In this document: piece after piece, positions 8,804 to 17,486 of the stretch | Layout of the letters: every line of letters begins with the position of its first letter | Position numbering within the stretch: position 1 is the stretch's first letter | Origin: an uncultured Bacillota bacterium | GTDB taxonomy: Bacteria > Bacillota > Clostridia > Lachnospirales > Lachnospiraceae | Direction of reading: 5' to 3' | DNA: 64,000 nt | Assembly: GCA_958352855.1 (NCBI GenBank) | Contig: CATWQE010000002.1 | Span: forward strand, 1 to 64,000 | Notes under the pieces: generated by a model | The model's input: the letters and a program-made list of their open reading frames with translations, nothing else | Told to the model about the DNA's origin: nothing | Databases searched by the model: none | Program-made: the position numbers and the translations under genes

Positions 8804-10135
8804 CTATCCTCCATAATGATAGACCTTTTTTTGCCCTCTTAAATAGGCAATGGAAATAAACAAAGTAACCAGCTCTGCCAGTGGAACAGACAGCCAGACC
8901 CCTGTAATTCCCATAACTCTTGGCAGCAATACAATACTTGCCGTAATAAACACAAAGGTTCTGCAAAAAGAAATAATGGCTGATATCTTCCCATTGGAAA
9001 GCGCAGTAAACAGGGCAGATGCAAAAATATTGATTCCCGCGAACAAATAGTTAAAGGAAAACAAAAAGAATCCCTCCACTGCCAGTTCATAGGTATGGTT
9101 TGCCTCTCCTGTAAAAATTCTCACAATAGGCTCTGAGAAGAACAGGGCAACAGCCAGAATCACCATAGAAGAAAGGACAATAAACCATTTGCAGATTCTG
9201 TATATCCGTTTCATCTGCTCATGATTTTCATTTCCATAGTTAAAGCTGAATACAGGTCCTACTCCCATAGAAAAACCAAGATACAGGGAGGTAAATAAAA
9301 ACTGTCCATACAGCACAATGGTAATGGCGGCAACTCCGTCTTCCCCTACCAGTTGCAGCATGGTGATATTAAACAAAAAGGTCACTACTGCGGTGGACAG
9401 GTTGCTGACCATTTCCGAAGAACCATTTCCACAGCTTTGCAAAAGGATTTTCCCGCGAAATACAGGTTTTACAAAATGCAGGCTTCCTTTTACCCAAAAG
9501 AAATACCCCACTCCTGCCACTGCCATAATAGCCTGTCCAAGTCCGGTTGCCAAAGCTGCTCCTAAAACCCCCATTTCCATTGTGCCCATAAACACATAGT
9601 CCAGAACCATATTGGCAACACCGCCGGATATGGTAAGAGCAAGACCAAGCCCCGGCTTACCGGCTGTTACAAAAAACACCTGGAAAAACATCTGAAGCAT
9701 GGTCAGGGGGCCAAATCCCAGCAGAACTCCCAGATACGTTTTACAATCGTCCATAATCACCGGCGTTGCTCCCAGAATCCCGCATAAGGGTTCCAAAAAT
9801 AACAGTCCAGGAACCAGAATCAAAATACCGACTGTCACGCTGACTGCTGCCAAAAGAGAAAAGTTCTCTCTGGCCTCCTGCTCTCTCTTCTCCCCCATCT
9901 GTCTTGCCACAATAGCGCTGCCTCCTGTGGACAGCATAATGCCGCAGGCAAACAACAGGTTTAAAACCGGATAAACAATATTCACTGCCGAAAGAGCATT
10001 ACTCCCCACAAAGCGGGAAACAAAAATCCCGTCAACAATGGTATACAGGGACATAAAAACCATCATAACCATAGTGGGAAATGCAAATTTCAGCAGAGTA
10101 AATACATTAAATTTTTGTGCTATTGAATTCGTCAT
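8804..10135 (-). CDS. MATE family multidrug/metabolite efflux pump
   Basis: Exports drugs or metabolites using a Na+ or H+ gradient at the membrane. About 443 residues with twelve predicted helices in two MatE repeats (start PTMVMMVFMSLYTIVDGIFV; second half begins near 225). The ATG at 10135 is preferred; a GTG at 10147 in the same frame, preceded by AAGAGG, is an alternative. The divergent MerR gene at 10228 and the 19-bp-spaced promoter at 10173-10203 show that the pump is the regulator's target. The natural substrate cannot be told from sequence. Confidence 0.93.
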   Translation of the reverse strand: MTNSIAQKFNVFTLLKFAFPTMVMMVFMSLYTIVDGIFVSRFVGSNALSAVNIVYPVLNLLFACGIMLSTGGSAIVARQMGEKREQEARENFSLLAAVSVTVGILILVPGLLFLEPLCGILGATPVIMDDCKTYLGVLLGFGPLTMLQMFFQVFFVTAGKPGLGLALTISGGVANMVLDYVFMGTMEMGVLGAALATGLGQAIMAVAGVGYFFWVKGSLHFVKPVFRGKILLQSCGNGSSEMVSNLSTAVVTFLFNITMLQLVGEDGVAAITIVLYGQFLFTSLYLGFSMGVGPVFSFNYGNENHEQMKRIYRICKWFIVLSSMVILAVALFFSEPIVRIFTGEANHTYELAVEGFFLFSFNYLFAGINIFASALFTALSNGKISAIISFCRTFVFITASIVLLPRVMGITGVWLSVPLAELVTLFISIAYLRGQKKVYHYGG

Positions 10136-10172
10136 TCTTTCCTTCACCTCTTATTGCTTGATTTCTTATCCC

Positions 10173-10203
10173 ATGTTAAACTATAGGGTAACACTATAGT
10201 CAA
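10173..10203 (-). promoter_or_regulatory. MerR-type operator-promoter of the MATE gene
   Basis: On the minus strand TTGACT (10198-10203) and TAACAT (10173-10178) are separated by 19 bp, the over-long spacer typical of MerR-activated promoters. A perfect 7-bp dyad ACTATAG-N7-CTATAGT (10180-10200) fills the spacer. Ligand-bound MerR proteins untwist such spacers to activate transcription. Confidence 0.9.
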
Positions 10204-10227
10204 GACTTTTCTTTAGGAGACTTCATT

Positions 10228-11055
10228 ATGAACCAGAACCAAAGCAGAACGTACTATCTCACCACCGGAGAATTTGCCAGACTGGCAGGGACTACCAAGC
10301 ACACCTTATTTCATTATGATAAAATCGGACTTCTCTCCCCTGAGAGAACCTTATCCAATCAATACCGGTATTACTCTGCATCACAGCTTGAAATTTTTGA
10401 CGTTATTACTATTTTAAAAGAAATCGGAATGCCACTGAAAGAAATCAAGTCCTACCTGGACAGCAGAACTCCAAAATTGTTTTTAGAATTGCTGGAAAAA
10501 GAAACCTTTGCCATAGAAAAAAGGATACAGGAATTAAAGGGAATGAAGGATCAGCTAACCAAAGAAAAAAACTGTCTGAAACATACGCTTGGCCAAAATT
10601 TCCATGAAATTTCCGTTGTCCATGAAAAAAAGCATTATCTTCTCACTGCCCCTGCCCCCGAAGATGCAGATTCAGAAGAAGAAAATGCCTATGTTATAAG
10701 CAGACTCATTGCCTTAGAAAAGGAGCATCATTTATTTAGTCCTTATGGAATCGGCGGAATTCAGCACTTGCATTCACCAGAACATTTAAATGAGCACTAT
10801 TCTCATTACTACATTCTCCTGGATAATCCTGTAAAAGGCCTCCCTCTTCAGATACGCCCTGAAGGAGACTATCTCTGCGCCTTCCATCTGGGAGGCTATG
10901 ACGCACTGCCAAAAACCTATGAAAAAATGCTCCAATATGCCAGACAGAACCATCTCTCCCTAAGCAGCCGCTTTTACGAAGATATTCTCATTGACAAGCT
11001 AACTGTAAAAACTGAGGAAGACTATGTACTTCGGATTCTGGGAGAGCTTTTATAA
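10228..11055 (+). CDS. MerR family transcriptional regulator with C-terminal effector domain
   Basis: The 275-residue protein has an N-terminal MerR winged helix-turn-helix (about 10-80: YLTTGEFARLAG, then TLFHYDKIGLLSP and NQYRYYS), a coiled-coil dimer helix (about 85-125) and a GyrI-like effector-binding domain (about 135-275). This architecture matches BmrR/BltR-type multidrug sensors. It is divergent from the MATE pump and should bind the dyad between them. TAGGAGA lies 7 bases before the ATG. The inducer is unknown. Confidence 0.93.
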   Translation: MNQNQSRTYYLTTGEFARLAGTTKHTLFHYDKIGLLSPERTLSNQYRYYSASQLEIFDVITILKEIGMPLKEIKSYLDSRTPKLFLELLEKETFAIEKRIQELKGMKDQLTKEKNCLKHTLGQNFHEISVVHEKKHYLLTAPAPEDADSEEENAYVISRLIALEKEHHLFSPYGIGGIQHLHSPEHLNEHYSHYYILLDNPVKGLPLQIRPEGDYLCAFHLGGYDALPKTYEKMLQYARQNHLSLSSRFYEDILIDKLTVKTEEDYVLRILGELL

Positions 11056-11060
11056 AACAG

Positions 11061-11822
11061 CTATGCATCTGTATAGAGACTTCCCATAAGATGCAGAATA
11101 TCCAGACTTTTGAAATTTTTATCAATATAATGCTTCGTATAGGCGCGCATGACTCTTCCAAGCTCCTCCAGCACCTCTTTTTTCACTGTAAAGCTATAGA
11201 GGCGTTCCAGCTTGGCTGCAATGATAAACTGCAGGGTATAAAGGGTGGAAGGGCTTACATAAATCAGTCCATGCTCCTGTTCTCCGCAGTCTTTGCAATA
11301 TACCCCTGCCTCTTCTGTGGAAAACCACTGGAGATTTTCTGTAGTTCCGCATTTGCGGCAGGCAAACACAGCAGGATATTCTCCGTTAATAGTCATGGCC
11401 TTTAGTTCAAAAATATACTGAATCAACTGGTTTTCCATCTTTTGTTTTACCAAAGCCTTCATGGTCACATACAGCAGATTCAGCATTTGTTTTTCATCCG
11501 TATTCTCACTGGCATAATAATCTGCCAGCTCCAGAAAATAAAATCCGTAATACACTCCCGGCTGAATCCCTGCAAGTTCAGAAAAATACTCCATCACAGA
11601 AGCAGAGCGAAGCTGATAGGAGGTCCGCCCCTCATAAAGAAAAAAAGACCCAAATACAAAGGGATTGGCTGCTGCCATTAAGGCGCTGTTCTGCCTTCTG
11701 GCTCCCTTTGCAAAAGCAGTAATCTTCCCTCTTTCTTTTGTAAGTATCACCAGTCTCTTATCATAATCTCCCACAGGCATGGCAGATAACACCATGCCTG
11801 TGACAGTAATGGAATCACTCAT
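11061..11822 (-). CDS. recO: DNA repair protein RecO
   Basis: Loads RecA with RecR in the RecFOR gap-repair pathway. The 253-residue protein has the N-terminal OB fold (VTGMVLSAMPVGDYDKRLVIL, then GKITAFAKGARR) and a helical C-terminal domain with a four-Cys zinc site (CRKCG and CKDCG, about 155-178). Its ATG overlaps the era stop (ATGA), the common Firmicutes era-recO pairing. Confidence 0.96.
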   Translation of the reverse strand: MSDSITVTGMVLSAMPVGDYDKRLVILTKERGKITAFAKGARRQNSALMAAANPFVFGSFFLYEGRTSYQLRSASVMEYFSELAGIQPGVYYGFYFLELADYYASENTDEKQMLNLLYVTMKALVKQKMENQLIQYIFELKAMTINGEYPAVFACRKCGTTENLQWFSTEEAGVYCKDCGEQEHGLIYVSPSTLYTLQFIIAAKLERLYSFTVKKEVLEELGRVMRAYTKHYIDKNFKSLDILHLMGSLYTDA

Positions 11823-12727
11823 TCGATTTCCTTCTTATCATATCCAAAATTTTTCATGAGATAATCGCTGTCTCTCCAGTCTTTCTTCACCTTCACCCAC
11901 AGCTTCAGATTCACCTTTTGTTCCAGCATATTTTCAATCTCATAGCGGGCAGCGCTGCCGATTTTCTTAAGCATTGCGCCCTGTTTCCCGATTATAATCC
12001 CCTTGTGGCTATCCCGCTCGCAGATAATGGTTGCGTCAATATCCACCATGCTTCCATCCGGGCGCTCTTTCATCCGTTCAATGGTCACTGCAATCCCATG
12101 AGGTATTTCCTCCTCCAGACATCGCAGAGCCTTTTCCCGAATCATTTCAGCCACAATCTGTCTCTGGGGCTGGTCCGTTACCGTATCTTCATCATAAAAC
12201 TGCGGTCCATAAGGCAGATATTTGAAAATGCAGTCTAACAAAGTATCCAGATTCAGACTTCTGAGGGCTGACACCGGAACAATCTCTGCAAAGTCATAAA
12301 GTTTTCTGTATGCCTGAATAAATTCCGGCACCTCTTCCTTTTTCACTGTATCTACTTTATTGATTACCAGAATCACCGGAAGACTGCAGCGCTTTAGCTG
12401 TTCCGCAATGTGCCTCTCTCCCGCCCCGATAAAGGTGCCTGGCTCTACCAGCCATAAAATCACATCTGCATCCTTTAGGGTTCTCTGCGCCACATTTACC
12501 ATATAATCACCCAGCTTATTTTTCGCCTTGTGAATACCAGGAGTATCTAAAAACACAATCTGCCCCTTCTCATCTGTATAAACGGTCTGAATCCGGTTCC
12601 TGGTAGTCTGCGGCTTTCTTGACGTAATGGCAATCTTCTGTCCGATTAAATGGTTCATTAATGTGGATTTTCCCACATTGGGTCTGCCGATAATTGCTGT
12701 AAATCCTGATTTAAAATCTGCCTTCAT
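11819..12727 (-). CDS. era: GTPase Era
   Basis: Ribosome-assembly GTPase that binds 16S rRNA near its 3' end. The 302-residue protein has G1 GRPNVGKST (14-22), G3 DTPG, G4 NKVD and the C-terminal KH domain (GKQGAMLKKIG near 246). Length is normal. It lies between the PreP-like protease and recO and overlaps recO by 4 bases. Confidence 0.97.
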   Translation of the reverse strand: MKADFKSGFTAIIGRPNVGKSTLMNHLIGQKIAITSRKPQTTRNRIQTVYTDEKGQIVFLDTPGIHKAKNKLGDYMVNVAQRTLKDADVILWLVEPGTFIGAGERHIAEQLKRCSLPVILVINKVDTVKKEEVPEFIQAYRKLYDFAEIVPVSALRSLNLDTLLDCIFKYLPYGPQFYDEDTVTDQPQRQIVAEMIREKALRCLEEEIPHGIAVTIERMKERPDGSMVDIDATIICERDSHKGIIIGKQGAMLKKIGSAARYEIENMLEQKVNLKLWVKVKKDWRDSDYLMKNFGYDKKEIE

Positions 12728-12749
12728 ACACTCTCCTCTTATGGTACTC

Positions 12750-15668
12750 TTATAGTAAATTTCTTAATTGTCCAAATATCTGTTTTTCTTGTTCCAGTTT
12801 TTCCTCACTACCTACAACACAGATGCGGTTCTGCTGCATCATAGCGTCCACAATTCCTGCCAGCTTACGGATATCTTCCGGCTGCGCCTCCAAAATTTCC
12901 TGGCGCTCTTTTGCCATATCCTCTTGTGTCACCCCGGAAAACCAGGCATTTAAAGACAGATTTCCCTTACCGGAAGGCGTCATGGGAACATCCATCTCAC
13001 TGATGGTTCCAATAATATACTTGGTCATTTCTCTTTCGTCTGCATCAAAGGAGCGGATAAACTCTCCTGTTTTCCTGAAAACTTCCAGCGTTTTCACAAG
13101 ATTGGGGTCTCTGTAAGAAACCAGGAATCCCTCCCCGTTTCTACGAAATGAACTCATACAACCATAGGCGCCGCCCTTTACCCGGATATTGGTCCACAAA
13201 TATTCATAGCTTAACATCACCTTCAAAATCCGAAGAGCTCCTGTATAAGAATATCCTGCCTCCCGGAAATTACCGGCTGCTGCCACATACTGCACCTGAC
13301 CGGAAGTCTGGAAACCTTCATTTTTTACCTCCAGAACAGGAACAAAGCTTCCCGGCATGATTTCCTTTGTACAAAGAACAGCTTTCAATTTCTGAACCTC
13401 TTCTTCCAGTCCCCTGCATCCCTTCTGGTCTGCAGTATAACTTACTGTAAGGTTTTCCGGACGGAACACATAAACCATTAATTCCTTTAATTTTTCTTTT
13501 AAATCCTCTTTCTTTTCCTGGAAATTGGTTTCCAGTTCATCCAGAAATTTATAGAAATCAATGCCTGTCGTTTTTTCCTGGAAATAAGCATTCTCTGAGA
13601 AATAAGACAAGGCTCTTGCCACTGCGGTACTGTGACCTGCAGAAGCCATGCTCATCTGCATTCTGGATTTCATCTTTGCAAGAATTTCATATAAACGCTT
13701 ATCATCTTCAAACTTAGAAGTACAGAGGATTTCCCGAATCATCTCAAATACGAAAGGAATGTCCTCATATAAAGCCTTTGCTTTTACGCCTACCATATGC
13801 TTGTTATCCTGAGGCTTCTCTGCATTTCCAAACACCTGAAGTCCGAATAAAATCCCGCCGCTTCTTGCATTAATTTCATTAAATAACTGGCTGTAGGTAT
13901 AATGCTCTGTGTCCACATACCCCAATACCGATTTCAAAATCCCAAGATAAGGAATCAAAGATTCAGGCACTCCTTTTGTATCAAAGAGCAAATCCAGATA
14001 TCCGATGCCATTGGTATACAAATCATGATAAAGCACCAGGGTATCTCCCACCTGTTTTGGCGTATTATAAAGCTTTGCGCCCTCTTTGCTGATATCCTTT
14101 CTGGTAAGCAGAGGAATGGTACGAAGGGCTTCCTCTGTCTCCGGCTCATCCTGGTATGCCTTTAAGTGCTTTGTCTCTGCTACCAGACGTTCTTTTTCTT
14201 CCAAGGTCAAACTGTCCTTGTAAGCTGCCAGCTTATCCTCCAATTCCTTCTCTCTCTGAGCTGCCAGTCCCTTTTTGGGATTCACTACCACAACAGAGGC
14301 ATGGGTATTGGAAAGAAGATATTCTTCAATCAGTTTCTCAAAATATCCGGTTTTTGCTTTTTCTTTCAGGGAAGCAAAAATATCCAGACGTTTTAAATAA
14401 TCAAAAGGCTTGTTGTCATCATAAAGCCAACTGTCAAACACATCAATTCCATACATAAGGCCTTTGGGGAAGGAAGAAAAATCAGCCTCCCGGAAACGGA
14501 ATTCCATATAATTAATTCCTGCCGCAATGGCTTTTTTATCAATTCCTTTTTCTGCAATTTCCCGTAAGGTATCCTGAATCAACTGCACAAATTTTTCTTT
14601 ATTGGCAGGATCTGCATTCTTTGCCACAATGGAGAAAAATGGCTGGTAAATCCCATCTTCATAAGACCCCATAATATCTTTTCCCATTCCCGCATCTAAA
14701 AGCGCCTGCTTTACCGGAGCGCCCGGAGCGCTTAAAAGAGTGTAATCCAACACCTCAAAGGCCGTACATCTCTCCACATCCAGACTGTCGCCGGTTACTA
14801 CGTTGTAGGCAAGATAACTGTTCTGTTCTTCCGGTTCGTTTTCTGTAATGGGATATTCCATCACCAGTTCCTTCATTTCTGAAAAAGGCTCCTGGCGGGC
14901 AATAGCAGAGTTTACCGGCATGGCATCATATTTGGAAAGGTATTCTTCATCCATCCAGTTTAAGTGTTCCCCTGATTCCATATTTCCGTATAAATAAATA
15001 TAACTGTTAGACGGATGATAATAGCGGCTGTGGAAGGACAAAAATTCCGAATATTTTAAATCCGGGATACATTTAGGGTCTCCTCCTGATTCCACACCAT
15101 AAGGAGTATCTGGAAACAGGGAATTAAAAACTTCTCTGTCCAGCACATCCTCAGGGGAGGAAAAGGCGCCCTTCATTTCATTGTAAACCACACCGTTTAA
15201 GGTAAGGGGACTGTCCACATCTTCCAGTTCATAATGCCAGCCTTCCTGACGGAAAATCTCTTCCTTTTCATAAATGTTGGGGAAGAACACTGCATCCAGA
15301 TACACATGCATCAGATTTTTAAAATCCTGATCGTTGCAGCTTGCCACCGGATACATGGTTTTGTCCGGATAAGTCATGGCATTTAAAAAGGTGTTCAGAG
15401 AACCTTTCACCAGTTCCACAAAAGGGTCCTTTAACGGAAACTTCTTAGAACCGCACAGCACGCTGTGTTCCAGAATATGCGCCACACCTGTGCTGTCTGA
15501 CGGCGGGGTGCGGAAGGCAATATTAAAAACTTTGTTTTCATCGTCATTTTCCAGTACCATTACTCTGGCACCGCTTTTTTTATGCTTCAGGAGATAGCCC
15601 ACTGAATGTATATCGGGTATGTCCTGTTTTGTTACCAATTCATAAGCTGGTATCTGCTCCATCTTCAT
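12750..15668 (-). CDS. PreP-like M16C metalloprotease (insulinase family)
   Basis: A 972-residue zinc peptidase with the inverted motif HILEH (HxxEH) in the N-terminal catalytic M16 domain, four M16-type domains overall and a central coiled linker, matching presequence-protease/CYM1 relatives. These digest peptides up to about 65 residues inside a closed chamber. No signal peptide is seen, so it is probably cytosolic and clears peptides. GGAGG lies 8 bases before the ATG at 15668; the longer in-frame extension to 15749 lacks a ribosome site. An extended -10 (TGGTATAAT, 15738-15746) lies upstream. It is followed closely by era-recO. Confidence 0.93.
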   Translation of the reverse strand: MKMEQIPAYELVTKQDIPDIHSVGYLLKHKKSGARVMVLENDDENKVFNIAFRTPPSDSTGVAHILEHSVLCGSKKFPLKDPFVELVKGSLNTFLNAMTYPDKTMYPVASCNDQDFKNLMHVYLDAVFFPNIYEKEEIFRQEGWHYELEDVDSPLTLNGVVYNEMKGAFSSPEDVLDREVFNSLFPDTPYGVESGGDPKCIPDLKYSEFLSFHSRYYHPSNSYIYLYGNMESGEHLNWMDEEYLSKYDAMPVNSAIARQEPFSEMKELVMEYPITENEPEEQNSYLAYNVVTGDSLDVERCTAFEVLDYTLLSAPGAPVKQALLDAGMGKDIMGSYEDGIYQPFFSIVAKNADPANKEKFVQLIQDTLREIAEKGIDKKAIAAGINYMEFRFREADFSSFPKGLMYGIDVFDSWLYDDNKPFDYLKRLDIFASLKEKAKTGYFEKLIEEYLLSNTHASVVVVNPKKGLAAQREKELEDKLAAYKDSLTLEEKERLVAETKHLKAYQDEPETEEALRTIPLLTRKDISKEGAKLYNTPKQVGDTLVLYHDLYTNGIGYLDLLFDTKGVPESLIPYLGILKSVLGYVDTEHYTYSQLFNEINARSGGILFGLQVFGNAEKPQDNKHMVGVKAKALYEDIPFVFEMIREILCTSKFEDDKRLYEILAKMKSRMQMSMASAGHSTAVARALSYFSENAYFQEKTTGIDFYKFLDELETNFQEKKEDLKEKLKELMVYVFRPENLTVSYTADQKGCRGLEEEVQKLKAVLCTKEIMPGSFVPVLEVKNEGFQTSGQVQYVAAAGNFREAGYSYTGALRILKVMLSYEYLWTNIRVKGGAYGCMSSFRRNGEGFLVSYRDPNLVKTLEVFRKTGEFIRSFDADEREMTKYIIGTISEMDVPMTPSGKGNLSLNAWFSGVTQEDMAKERQEILEAQPEDIRKLAGIVDAMMQQNRICVVGSEEKLEQEKQIFGQLRNLL

Positions 15669-15779
15669 GGCAATAACCTCCAAATCAATTTTTGTACGTA
15701 CAATAAGCAAATGGCACATTGCCCGGACTTTGCAATGATTATACCACAAAAATATTGTTGTTAATAGGGGATTTTTTTC

Positions 15780-15808
15780 TTGACGTAGCTTCCTGCTTGT
15801 GATATCTT
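15780..15808 (+). promoter_or_regulatory. Promoter of the CNNM transporter leader
   Basis: TTGACG (15780-15785), a 17-bp spacer and TATCTT (15803-15808). Transcription would start near 15815, giving a leader of about 180 bases. It lies back to back with the protease promoter. Confidence 0.7.
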
Positions 15809-15842
15809 TATCCCTAATTAAGAAAGGATGTGACGAGCCAAC

Positions 15843-15905
15843 ATGGAAGATGGACCTGGTTGTTGTAAAACCTCAAAAAATCCATGTATGAGTATGAATA
15901 TATAA
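15843..15905 (+). CDS. Candidate 20-residue leader peptide
   Basis: A small ORF begins MEDGPGCCKT and has three cysteines and two prolines in 20 codons. Its stop codon (15903-15905) overlaps the first bases of the terminator stem (15904). The only purine-rich site, AAAGGA, is 14 bases upstream, which is long, so translation is uncertain. A shorter overlapping reading from the GTG at 15830 is also possible. It may instead be part of a structured RNA. Confidence 0.4.
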   Translation: MEDGPGCCKTSKNPCMSMNI

Positions 15906-15946
15906 AGGAGCGGGGCTGCAATGTAACGTAGTCCCTGCTCCTTTTT
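15904..15946 (+). terminator. Intrinsic terminator in the leader of the CNNM gene
   Basis: AAAGGAGC (15904-15911) pairs with GCTCCTTT (15937-15944); the inner GGGGCTGC arm pairs with GTAG and CCCT with one bulge. A run of five T follows. It lies downstream of the promoter at 15780 and upstream of the CNNM start, so it should act as an attenuator. Confidence 0.8.
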
Positions 15947-15995
15947 GTCTATTTTTCTCATATATAACATGGATATTTTATTTTTGGAGGATTTT

Positions 15996-17336
15996 ATGAT
16001 TGGATCTATGATACTTTTAATTGTACTTATTTTATTAAACGCAGTTTTTGCCAGCGCAGAGATTGCGGTGATTTCTATGAACGAAGCAAAACTTCAGGCA
16101 CTTACCCAGGCAGGGAATAAAAAAGCTGTAAAACTTACCAAACTGACCCAGCAGCCTGCCCGCTTTCTTGCCACCATTCAGGTAGCTATTACCCTGGCTG
16201 GATTTTTAAGCAGTGCCTTTGCCGCAGACTATTTTTCAGACCCTCTGGTTTCTGCATTGTTAAGTGCCGGTGTTCCAGTACCTGAGGCTGTGCTGAATTC
16301 TGTTTCTGTCATTGTAATTACCATTGTACTGTCTTATTTCAGTCTGGTATTTGGAGAACTGGTTCCCAAAAGAATTGCCATGAAGAAATCAGAAGCTCTG
16401 GCCTTGTCCCTGGCAGGTCTTTTGTACGCGGTATCCAGAATTGCATCCCCTTTGGTTGCTCTGCTTACGGTCTCTACCAATGGAGTTTTACGTCTTCTTG
16501 GCATTGACCCGGAGGAATCTGACGAAGAAGTAACAGAAGAAGAAATCCGCATGATGCTTTCCCAGGGAAGCCAGCAGGGAACCATTGAAAAAGAAGAAAC
16601 TGAAATGATTCAAAATGTGTTTGATTTTAATGATATTTCTGCAGAGCAGATCTGCACCCACAGAATGGACGTCTTATCTCTGAATGCGAATGACAGTCTG
16701 GATGAGTGGAAGGATGTGATTTTCCAAAGCCGCCACAGCTTCTATCCTGTTTATCAGGACACCATTGACAACATCATTGGTATTTTGGACGCAAAAGATT
16801 ACTTTCGCACAAAAGCCGTAACAAAAGAGGAGCTTTTGCATCACGCTTCTGACACACCATGGTTTGTACCGGAAAATATGAAGGCAAATATTCTGTTCCA
16901 GAAAATGCGGGAAACCAGACAGTATTTCGCTGTACTGGTGGACGAGTACGGCGGAATGTCCGGTATTGTTACCCTTCATGATTTAATGGAAACTCTGGTG
17001 GGTGATTTATATGAAGAAGATGAAGAAAATCCACAGCCGGAAATCCAAAAGCTTTCAGAAGACACCTGGAAAATCCTTGGAAGCACACCTTTGGAAGAAG
17101 TTTCTGAGGCAATGGGTATTCCCCTCCCTACAGAGAACTATGATACTTACAGCGGTTTTATCTGCGACATAATCGGACGGATTCCAAAGCAGGGAGAAAC
17201 CTTTTCCTGTCAGTCTCATGGTCTGGATATCCAGGTTCATTCTGTGCTGAATCATCGAATAGGAGAAACCACGGTTCGTAAATTACATGAGGCTTCCGAT
17301 GCAGCAGAAGAAGAAAAATTACATTCTTTTGTATAA
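15996..17336 (+). CDS. CNNM/CorC-type transporter (hemolysin-family CBS protein)
   Basis: The 446-residue protein has an N-terminal CNNM (DUF21) membrane domain with about four helices (1-180), a CBS pair (about 200-320) and a C-terminal CorC_HlyC domain (about 340-430). The family is linked to magnesium (sometimes cobalt) efflux; the hemolysin name is historical. GGAGG lies 5 bases before the ATG at 15996; the in-frame extension upstream runs into the leader terminator and is rejected. Expression is likely controlled by that terminator. The transported ion is not proven. Confidence 0.92.
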   Translation: MIGSMILLIVLILLNAVFASAEIAVISMNEAKLQALTQAGNKKAVKLTKLTQQPARFLATIQVAITLAGFLSSAFAADYFSDPLVSALLSAGVPVPEAVLNSVSVIVITIVLSYFSLVFGELVPKRIAMKKSEALALSLAGLLYAVSRIASPLVALLTVSTNGVLRLLGIDPEESDEEVTEEEIRMMLSQGSQQGTIEKEETEMIQNVFDFNDISAEQICTHRMDVLSLNANDSLDEWKDVIFQSRHSFYPVYQDTIDNIIGILDAKDYFRTKAVTKEELLHHASDTPWFVPENMKANILFQKMRETRQYFAVLVDEYGGMSGIVTLHDLMETLVGDLYEEDEENPQPEIQKLSEDTWKILGSTPLEEVSEAMGIPLPTENYDTYSGFICDIIGRIPKQGETFSCQSHGLDIQVHSVLNHRIGETTVRKLHEASDAAEEEKLHSFV

Positions 17337-17373
17337 ACTCCAAAAACCCGGGTATACTACAAATAGTCCACGA

Positions 17374-17400
17374 GGGGATGCTGCAAATCCGCAGCGCCCC
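17374..17400 (+). other. GC-rich stem-loop after the CNNM gene
   Basis: GGGGATGCTGC (17374-17384) pairs with GCAGCGCCCC (17391-17400) with one bulge and a 6-base loop. No T run follows directly. It may be a 3' stabilising element. Confidence 0.4.
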
Positions 17401-17451
17401 CCGCAGACGACAAAAGAAAAAGTAGAAATACTTTATCCTCCCCTTTTTAAT

Positions 17452-17482
17452 GAGGCTGTGACCGTAAGCAGCCTCTATTTTC
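17452..17482 (+). terminator. Terminator of the CNNM gene
   Basis: A 7-bp stem GAGGCTG (17452-17458) with CAGCCTC (17469-17475) is followed by a T-rich TATTTTCTTT. It sits at the convergent junction with the M14 peptidase gene. Confidence 0.65.
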
Positions 17483-17486
17483 TTTC

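Noticed and set aside
15815..15945. M-box magnesium or yybP-ykoY manganese riboswitch before the CNNM gene
   Set aside because: The conserved sequence blocks I remember for these are not visible; reported only as an unclassified leader with terminator.
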